From Siphonodentalium dalli (Eukaryota > Mollusca > Scaphopoda > Gadilida > Siphonodentaliidae): a stretch of DNA of 64,000 nucleotides. Below the pieces are notes generated by a model. It was not told where the DNA came from and searched no databases. It worked only from the letters and a program-made list of their open reading frames with translations. Positions 56,741-64,000 of this stretch are shown here, piece after piece (position 1 is the stretch's first letter; each line of letters begins with the position of its first letter). The DNA lies in contig CP136063.1 in the NCBI GenBank assembly GCA_032622095.1, positions 265,539,426 to 265,603,425 of the forward strand, in the 5' to 3' direction. Position numbers and translations under genes: made by a program.

Positions 56741-57211
56741 ATGTACCCATACCATAGTATGGTACAGATAGCTTCGATGTCTGGATTGACCACTTGTCGT
56801 TCGTCCGTCTGTCCATCTGTCCGTAGACACGTTATGCATGGTGCGTTAATGCAAATTTTTTTTTATTCGATCAGAACCATATTTTGTAAATGTGTTTCTC
56901 AGCCCAAGTTCCAGTTCGATTGTGGGTTTGATCAGAGTTTTTTTTTATGGAGTTCTGGCCCTTCTTCGACTTAGAATTAACGCATGCCGCAATAACTCAA
57001 AACAAATTTATCTGATTGAAACAAAATTTTGAATGTGAGTTTCTCAGTCCAAAATACAGATATAATTAATAATTTGGGTTTGATTCGATTTTTTTAAACG
57101 GAATTATGGCCCTTTTTTAAAAAGACAGGATTTTAGCATCCAAGCTGAAAATAGCTAATCACTATCGCCAAGGTATGGGTTAAACATCTGCCGATCGTAT
57201 TCGGCCTCTCG
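56741..57211 (+). mobile_element. Family B element, complete, shortest copy (0.47 kb)
   Basis: 5' hairpin ATGTACCCATACC...GGTACAGAT, CCGTCTGTCCATCTGTCCG tract, two cores, and the 3' terminus GGTATGGGTTAAACAT with hairpin GCCGATCGTATTCGGC and CTCTCG at 57211, then TT. Confidence 0.8.
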
Positions 57212-58214
57212 TTAAATGACCTACCATAAAGTTTTGTTCATGCTTTTCAAGAAAGTTTTATTAAATGTTTCATTAGATTTCAATGTTTCAGAAACGGTTG
57301 TTATCTGTCAATGAAATGTGTTTATTACAGTTCATACACAGAAAATTTTAATTAATGTTAGTTAAATCTTACAGAAGACAAGAATGGCCATAAGATTGTG
57401 CCAAATAAAAAATTAGTAAAGACACTTTTAAATCGAATCTAACATCTTATGACATGTAGAGCCGAACCAATGCGTCTGTCAGTCCATTACATGTTGAAAG
57501 CTTTATCTCAGCCACCATTGGACCGATATCAATTATCTTTTGTTGCAGAGTTATACCCCTTAATAGAGTGAAAATGTATATGCGCCAACTTTGGATCTGT
57601 GATACTCGGTGATTATGGATGTAAGTTATGTTTGAATGTTCTTTAGTATACTCATGATGTAGCATGGAGTGAAAAATATCCACATCTAACATGTTTTGCC
57701 CATTCGTGTATATTGATATTATGGCCTGTTGAGTGTAAAACACACCCATGCCTGTATCTCCATCATATGTTATCAGATATAGATGGGATGACAGATATCT
57801 ACACATAACAGGTTCTCTCCAACCATCGCAGGCAGATTATATCTTTTTAATTAAGCCATCTCAGAAAACTAAGAGAAAGTCACCTTTGTGTGGCTTTTTC
57901 TGTACAGTGTCTTGTTTTTGTTGATCATCGAGGCCAAATATTTAATTAGGATTATATAAATTCAAGGAATATGTCAGTATAAACATCCAGTTGAATTCAT
58001 TTTATGATGACATACACTTCAGATTAAACAAATAATTTGTGTCTATTAACACGATGTATATATATCAGAGATGGTCTAACAAGGTCGGTTAGTCAAGAAG
58101 TAGCAGATTTAATATTTAATAATTCCTTCCAAAACTCAATAAGAGTGTGTGTGTATATCACTGTGGACATTTAATTTCAAGTTGAGTATCGCACCACATA
58201 TTTTCAAGCATTTT
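57212..58214. other. SLC17 intron, no gene seen
   Basis: A 119-codon minus frame (57447-57806) has no motif. The phrase 'cgtctgtcagtccattacatg' with 'agagttataccccttaat' suggests another unassigned repeat core. Confidence 0.4.
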
Positions 58215-58305
58215 GACAAATACGGACTATCGTGGTCTTCAAATACCCAATTGTCTAGCTCAGTCTAACAGTCAGGTTAGCGTCTCAGCGGTCGTCGACT
58301 GTCTT
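58215..58305 (+). mobile_element. Family A 3' terminus relic
   Basis: Repeated GTC words, GTTAGCGTCTCAGCGG and GACTGTCTTG at 58305: the A end with a broken hairpin. Confidence 0.5.
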
Positions 58306-58309
58306 GTTT

Positions 58310-58475
58310 AATTTATAATCTGAATGTTTCACAGAAATGAATAGGAATCCTTCTGCGCTCGTATTAATTGTTCGTCTGTCTGTCGACTGCTTATATTTCC
58401 TTAACATCCATCCTGGTGAATAATATGCCATGCCAATGTATAGACCTATGACTGGTTGGGCGAGTCTATTCAGTA
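58310..58475. mobile_element. Family P2 relic
   Basis: Follows the order of 38930-39110 ('tctgaatgtttcac', 'gaatccttctg', 'gtctgtctgtcg', 'taacatcc', 'tgaataat') with heavy change. Ends missing. Confidence 0.5.
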
Positions 58476-58481
58476 AATAAA

Positions 58482-58994
58482 CAGGTCAGGCACATCATGA
58501 ATTCCACTATTATAGTGGTATATGACCATTACCGTTTTGTTAATTTGATAAAAGAGGGATAATCCAAAATCATATTTTACACAAATATTTTTCAAAATCA
58601 GGTCGAACTAATTCGGTATCATACATATAGCTTGTCCAGGAGAATGATTAATCGTGGCGGCACACGATGAGCAACTCAATAAGCATGCAATTAGTTGAAA
58701 TACTGTTATGAAGGAATGATTGAGTCATCCTGCTATTGTCATTTAGAAAGGAATATATCAGTAATATTATAATATTATTGAATATCAAAGCTGGCGCAAA
58801 ATATCGCACCACGAATTTTGTCGGAAGACTGTTCATTCGCTGCGATATTGTCAAGAGTGACATTTGGCTGCGCACTGGTATGTGCCGTCTTCTATTCCCT
58901 ACGCAAATAAAGGAACATGAATTTGTTATAGTCAAATACCACTATAATAGTGGAATATCGCTATAATAGTGGAATTCAACATGTGCCTGACCTG
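58482..58994. mobile_element. MITE with 5-bp target duplication beside an SLC17 exon
   Basis: TIRs CAGGTCAGGCACATCATGAA and the inverse ending TGTGCCTGACCTG. Flanked by ATAAA (58477-58481, 58995-58999). Subterminal copies of CCACTATTATAGTGG, one at the left and two at the right. 513 bp, no convincing ORF. Superfamily not identified. Confidence 0.75.
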
Positions 58995-59025
58995 ATAAAG
59001 GGTTGATTAGTTGCAAAATGCTCAC

Positions 59026-59111
59026 GTTATTGTTTGTCAGCTGACCGACAACCATTGGTCCGACAAATCCGGGTATTGTAGCGAGACAATTGGTTAGTCC
59101 CATTAGTGTAC
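59026..59111 (-). CDS. SLC17-family transporter, penultimate coding exon
   Basis: Minus strand, acceptor TTATATATTTCAG|GT and donor AATAAC|GTGAGC. The first two bases complete a codon begun in the previous exon (xGT; Gly expected), then 28 codons: TLMGLTNCLATIPGFVGPMV + VGQLTNNN, ending in phase 0. The (G)T-x-M-x-x-x-N-x-x-ATIPG-x-x-GP-x-VVG-x-LT pattern is the conserved helix 11 region of SLC17 carriers, directly before the NQT...QWR segment encoded by 53463-53636. The intron between is 5.4 kb. The upstream exons (helices 1-10) were not found in the remaining 4.9 kb of the window. Confidence 0.9.
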
Positions 59112-61431
59112 CTGAAATATATAACAAGCAACTGTCACTGTAGTGTGGGTTGATCTGATTATCCGATATCACCGCTGGTCAAGTGGTCCTGCTAATGTGC
59201 TATTGTTCTTTTTACATTTCTTCTCTTTGTACTGACACTCGTTGATATATAACTTTGTGTACGGTCCATTTCTGCAAAATATTAAACATATTACTAGTAC
59301 TATGCTATAACTATGCTATAATAGCAACATGATTTTTTTTCATCTACTACTATTTTTAATTATTTACATGCAATATAGTACACATTTTGCTGAGACTCAA
59401 AATTATTATAAAAAAAATATATACTGGTATGGTCAAACATGAATAGCCATACTGACATACAGACAACAACAAATAATATGCACTAGTAATATTAACCCTC
59501 AGGCTCCGTTGCTCCCCAGACAACTCAGATTTTCCCGTTTGACACAAAACACCTCACGCAAACAAAATATATCTGCCTCATATAGATGATTTTGGTACTA
59601 AATTGACCACAATAATATAGCCGAAACATCGAAATAAAAAAATCAGACACGAGGCAGCAAACTTCTTCAATGTTGATGTAACCGTGCACGGGGGGGGGGT
59701 GTGATAACTAGTACCTCACGAAACTTATTTGGATCAAATAAAACTATCGTCATCAACTTATATTGACATATCTGTGTGAAGAATTCCATGTGACTGCCAT
59801 GTGTGATCAGGTGTACTAGTACTACAGCAATAATTTAGAAATGAACAGTCAAAACAATTCACCAATTTGGCAGTTTACATGTCCTACTCCTAGATTCTAA
59901 TTGTAGTGATCATACTATTCATAGTTTGACTTATTTTCATTTTTGTAATATATAACATATTTTTCATAATGATCATCATAATTCATGTGTCTTTTGATCA
60001 TTAGACTCACATAGTATAATCACATTCATAATGTTAATAAATGACATTGAGACTGCGTGGGAATTAATTATAATGTATACAAGTACTGGTCAGCTATGTT
60101 GAAATATAATATCATTAGCCTTATTTATTATTATATTAGCAATAGCATTATTTTTGTATACTTTATACTGCTATCATAAAGAGGTATGAACAACTGAATA
60201 TTACATGGTTTGCCAATGTAGGCACTGGTGAGTGGTGTGTACTGCATGGGAAATATCCCAATATAACATATTTCATACATGTAACCTGTAACTTATTTTA
60301 TGATTAAAATTAAATGCTTCGAATTCTGTATTATTTCAGGAAGTGGACAGATCTATACCGTATGCCAATGGCAACACCTTAATGATATTGGTGGGTCACA
60401 AAGTGATGTGTGCAACATGCATGAGCCGAAAATAATCCAGATGAGACAAAATGAGATGCAGAATGCAAGGATGTGTTCAAGATAAAGAAGGAATTGAACT
60501 ATACTTGTGCGAAAATCCTGGATAAAAAGTAGCTGATGTCTCATTGACTGTCAAGGAAAGAGCCACAAATGATACACATTTATAAGTTCATCATTAAATT
60601 AATTATAGATTTCAAACATTGTCTCTCCATCACATGGTACTTATCCATACTAAGGCAACACCCAGGTTCATTTGCAGATTGTGTGTCCCTCCAGTCTGAA
60701 AAAAGTATCCTCTAGGCTAGTAGCTCCCAATAGCATGCATGATCCCATTCAGCTTTAGTAACTGTAATTCTCCAATGTAAATGGACTATAAGTATGTTAT
60801 CTTACTAGTATATTTTACAAATTGTACCATAATCATTAACTATTTTATTACTGTATGGATTATCTCGCTCAGTTTCAAAGTACCTGTAGCCTATACAATT
60901 AACGGTTCTTCGTTGATATCTATTTTAATATCATGGTGGACAGAGATACCCTTTATATTCATGTTTAGGTTAATTCATATAACAAGACCACATACACACC
61001 TGTTTGTTGAAACACCCCACTGTGACCCAAATATACAAAAGAATCGTGGAACTCAAATAAATAATCATTGGTTATTCATTTATGTATATAAACATGATAT
61101 ATATGTCTGTTTTTATAAGATGAAATTAATTACTATGAGATATTAAAGGACATGTTTATAATACTCGTATATGTTAGAATACAAGATAGAATGAGGTGCA
61201 GTGGTCCTGTGACATTTATTTAATTTTACGGGAAATTATTTAATTTTTATATATATACCGGTATATATAAAAGTTAAAAAGTTCCCGGTTGAATCGGGCT
61301 AGTGATTCAACTGTGGATGACATGAGACTCATATATATCCATTGATTAATTTCATCAACGTACGTGTGTACGTTTATGAGAAAAATCATTCTGAATTATG
61401 TGCTTCAGTATACCTCCAATACTTACATGTG
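59112..61431. other. Upstream intron of the SLC17-like gene, no exon found
   Basis: AT-rich; G-run at 59691-59699. Frames up to 121 codons (60781-61146, low-complexity hydrophobic) without motif. No sequence resembling the expected helix 9-10 exon on the minus strand. Confidence 0.45.
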
Positions 61432-61565
61432 CGCCAGCTGATCTAGGAAAACTACAAAACTAAATCCCCACTACACGTAAGAAATCAGATCATCCAATAC
61501 TTGCACTAGCTGATCGAGGAAAATTACAAAACTAAATCCCCACAACACGTAAAAAATCAGAGTAA
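61432..61565. repeat. Tandem duplication of about 65 bp
   Basis: 'aaactacaaaactaaatccc' with CTGATC and 'cacgtaa(g/a)aaatcaga' occurs twice. The minus frame 61471-61680 runs through one copy, and a stop separates it from the other. Confidence 0.8.
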
Positions 61566-62041
61566 ATAAACCTGGACGCAAAATACGCACAACTTGCCAC
61601 AAGAGAGTTTGATTTAGCGCAGTAATTGACGTCGAATTTACGGACACTTTCCATTCCAGAAAATGCATATCACGGACCAAATCGTATTTAGTGGCATTAA
61701 TTCAATGTCACATTGAAAGCATTATGATTAAAAGTTAATATAAAGTACTAATTTATTACGAGTATTTCTTCACAATCGTACACGAACCCTATGTAAATAT
61801 AACGTAAAATTATCTCCCCTACTTTTCTGAACTACCTTAACGCTTGATGGTCAAAGCAATGGCGACGTCCAGTAGCGTTACAGATTGATAACCATGAGTG
61901 CGACGTCTATCTATTTTTAGTCTATGTTATAACCTATAGATCCATGCGAATGGGTAAGAATGACGTCAGGCGATAAGCAATTTAGTTAACTTTCAATATT
62001 GAAGGAAGGCATATTTATATTTGCGAATATTAAAGGCCCAC

Positions 62042-62695
62042 TTAAAGGGGTACTGTACACAAAGATAGGCGATTTTTTTATTTACTCCCATTGAAATAAC
62101 TTTCAAGTTAGATTGTGTTCGTGTTAAATGAGTTTCGTATAAACCTAATTTAGCGAAAAAAATATTGATCTTGGAAACAAAAATATTACGATTTCAAACT
62201 ACGCGCCATGTGTTTGACCTTCACCGGAGAAGACGCAGGTCGCAGGAAGAACCGGAAGTTCATTGCTCACAGCTTCGATTGATGCATTCAATCTCTTCCA
62301 TCGAACAATCTCACTCCCTATAAAATACTTGACGCTTTATGACATCTCTTGTTTCTTTCTCCTTTTTTCCGAATCGGTTATAACGGGCCTTCTTTTGAAG
62401 GTAACATGTTTTGTTTGCAACTCAAAAATGTTCGTGAACGGCCGTCGATAAAAGACACGCAACATATGCGATTTCAAGAACGGTAACTCGTAATGGAATA
62501 ATTCTCCATTTTATGACTCCAGCCATAAATGAATTTATATTAAATAATTCAATTTTACTTTTACGATAGCCTGTTAACCGGAACGTTTTCAGTAGACATC
62601 GTCGACTCAAATTAGTTATTTTATAATATAATATTCATATTAGATCGCTATTGTCACCGGGAATTTATTGAAATTGGGGTACAGTACCCCTTTAA
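62042..62695. mobile_element. Family P3 TTAA element (650 bp)
   Basis: TTAA, AGGGGTACTGTAC at the left and GTACAGTACCCCT, TTAA at the right: 13-bp perfect inverted repeats. Non-coding interior. Sequence differs from P1, P2 and R ends. Confidence 0.8.
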
Positions 62696-63029
62696 TGTTC
62701 GAAAAAATCCCAAGATCACATTATATACAACATAGTCTAAATGATATACCATTTATCAACTTATATGGTCGATTAAACTGTGAACATGTTGTTTTTATCG
62801 AGGTAATGACGTGTGTACTGAGCGATTATGTGATTAATGTCTATCTGGACTCTACTGCCAGTCTGCTATTCTCACTGTGGGGGAATATAACTCTATCTCA
62901 TATAGTTTTTAATTTTTATTCATTTTGGGTAATTATAAGAGGGAACTATATGGCGAACCTGAAATCTCTATCACTTGGATAAAACCTTAGGGGTAATTTA
63001 TAACTCAAAACTATCACCAAGTATTCATA
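62696..63029. other. No gene seen
   Basis: One 104-codon plus frame (62668-62982) overlaps the P3 terminus and shows no motif. Confidence 0.4.
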
Positions 63030-63132
63030 GTAAGCCAATGCATTCTCTTATATATGCGAGGCAACCTATGGTCGACTCGCATATATAAGAGAATGCATTG
63101 GCACAGGGCCGTTCTGTTGGGTAAAGGGTTAA
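63030..63132 (-). mobile_element. Family P1 right-half copy
   Basis: One palindrome (63034-63101), then GGCCGTTCTGTTGGGTAAAG GG and TTAA at 63129. The left half is missing. Confidence 0.75.
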
Positions 63133-63339
63133 AGAGAAAAAGAAACTTTAAAGAGGTCTGCTGTTGTTAAGGAGTCGATATTGATGGCATTACTGTATTT
63201 CAAAGATATACATAACAGCTGTGGCCTAGGAGTATCCACCAAGTGATAGACCTTATATGTTCAGCCCGACAGCCAGACTACAGTAATGCCCTAATTAATC
63301 GACCTCTTAACCACAGCAGAATTATGGGTAACTTCTCAG

Positions 63340-63625
63340 GATTTAGTCGGAAATATGGCTTGTTTCCATTCATCGGAAAGCTATTTGAACGATTTTCGAT
63401 GAAAAACATGGGCGCCGGCAGCCACCTTGGGTTTTACTCTTTGCATGACTAAATCCTTTGACACATCCTACAGGCCAAAATCCCTCATCCGATCATCACC
63501 AAACGTCATATGGATTTTCGGGATGACCTCTAGTTTACTTTCCTTCTTCTTTAGCATTCTATTCATTGCTCAGCAAAAGAAAAATAACTCATTCCCAAGT
63601 TGAGCTACAGTGTCATTGACACTTT
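63340..63625 (+). mobile_element. Family C 3' fragment
   Basis: Two partial cores (AAACATGGGCGCCGGCAGCC; 'cctacaggccaaaatccctc'), AAGTTGAGCTA and the terminal hairpin AGTGTCATTGACACT (63609-63623). Confidence 0.75.
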
Positions 63626-63789
63626 CAATATCAGATTTATGGAGTCACGGACTAAATATCAGTGTTCATTGCTTCAAATGCGCTTTCTTCATTGAGGGTG
63701 AACAAATTCCCATTTCTTATCGAAGTGGCCATGTAGCGATCGGAATGGCACATTGATATGTCCTTCAACTCAGATCTAGCTTGCAAATC

Positions 63790-63895
63790 GGTCCCAATTG
63801 TCGTGCATGTCGGGGTTTGAACCCGCCCCAACCTCGTCCAGCCCAGACTGTGATGATCTTATCCATGACTCAACAACATCGGCCATGGGGACATA
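63790..63895 (-). repeat. Possible tRNA-derived SINE head
   Basis: On the minus strand ATGGCCGATGTTG (A-box-like) is followed about 60 bases later by GGCGGGTTCAAACCCCG, a good B box/T-arm. There is no proper anticodon or acceptor stem, so not a functional tRNA gene. Confidence 0.35.
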
Positions 63896-63911
63896 ATTAA
63901 AAGTAAGCCCT

Positions 63912-64000
63912 TTAACCCTTTACCCAGCAGAACGGCCCTGTGCCAATGCATTCTCTTATATATGCGAGTCGACCATAGGTAGCCTCGCATATATAAGAGA
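63912..64000 (+). mobile_element. Family P1 element, cut by the window edge
   Basis: TTAA at 63912, TIR CCCTTTACCCAGCAGAACGG, then the first palindrome from about 63944. Confidence 0.8.

Noticed and set aside
57447-57806. 119-codon minus frame
   Set aside because: No motif, no splice signals; overlaps repeat-like phrases inside the SLC17 intron.
60781-61146. 121-codon plus frame rich in I, Y and F
   Set aside because: Composition matches AT-rich non-coding DNA; no known domain.
61471-61680. Minus frame with hydrophobic stretch as an upstream SLC17 exon
   Set aside because: No SLC17 motif (such as the HLDIAPR region), and it runs through a local tandem duplication.

Overview
The window is animal nuclear DNA, most probably from a bivalve mollusc (inferred). 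Evidence: split genes with GT-AG introns several kilobases long, about 40% dispersed repeats or more, and several families built like the bivalve 'pearl'/Helentron-derived elements: a terminal hairpin, a (CCGT)n microsatellite, then tandem cores of about 110-160 bp. There are no operons, rRNA genes, CRISPR arrays or other prokaryotic features.

Only two host genes are supported, and they converge. (1) A three-exon claudin/PMP22-like four-helix membrane protein on the plus strand: exons 21965-22127, 31400-31549 and 38291-38433, 151 codons, both introns in phase 1. (2) The last two coding exons of an SLC17-family (sialin / vesicular glutamate transporter-like) carrier on the minus strand: 59026-59111 and 53463-53636, with the rest of the gene beyond the right edge. 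A dead LINE (9492-12165, minus) lies next to a second, more decayed LINE fragment (12214-12955, minus).

Family letters used below. A, B, C, D: Helentron-like non-autonomous elements. A begins TAGCTCACC and ends GGTGAGC plus the hairpin CAGTCATTGACTG plus TCTTG. B begins ATGTTTACCCATACC and ends GGTATGGGTTAAACAT plus the hairpin GCCGATCGTGATCGGC plus CTCTCG. C begins TAGCTCAACTT and ends AAGTTGAGCTA plus the hairpin AGTGTCATTGACACT. D has only a 5' end here. R, P1, P2, P3: elements bounded by TTAA with terminal inverted repeats. T: palindrome-carrying element with TGTGACCCGCC ends. H: TIR CCAAGCCTGC with two internal hairpins. M: TIR GATCATGCC with an 11-bp target duplication. F: GGGTACGTTC elements in a TAA site. 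L: one 2.4-kb long-TIR element.

Layout: 0-9 kb, M, B, T, A, C repeats; 9.2-13.5 kb, LINEs; 14-15 kb, two F elements end to end; 15.7-17.5 kb, R1 with a B element inside; 18-21 kb, D, A and H; 22-38.4 kb, the claudin-like gene, with introns full of repeats, a 21-bp minisatellite, a three-way-junction palindrome (33645-33715) and element L; 38.9-50.3 kb, MITEs and several minisatellites, ending in a chain R2-P2-P1 joined at shared TTAA sites; 52-59.1 kb, SLC17 exons with A and B elements in the intron; 59-64 kb, mostly unassigned DNA with P3, P1 and C copies.

The most informative points: the same R repeat occurs once with a B insertion and once without it, giving a filled/empty pair; and a 22-unit minisatellite is an amplification of the R right terminus itself, each unit carrying TTAA.
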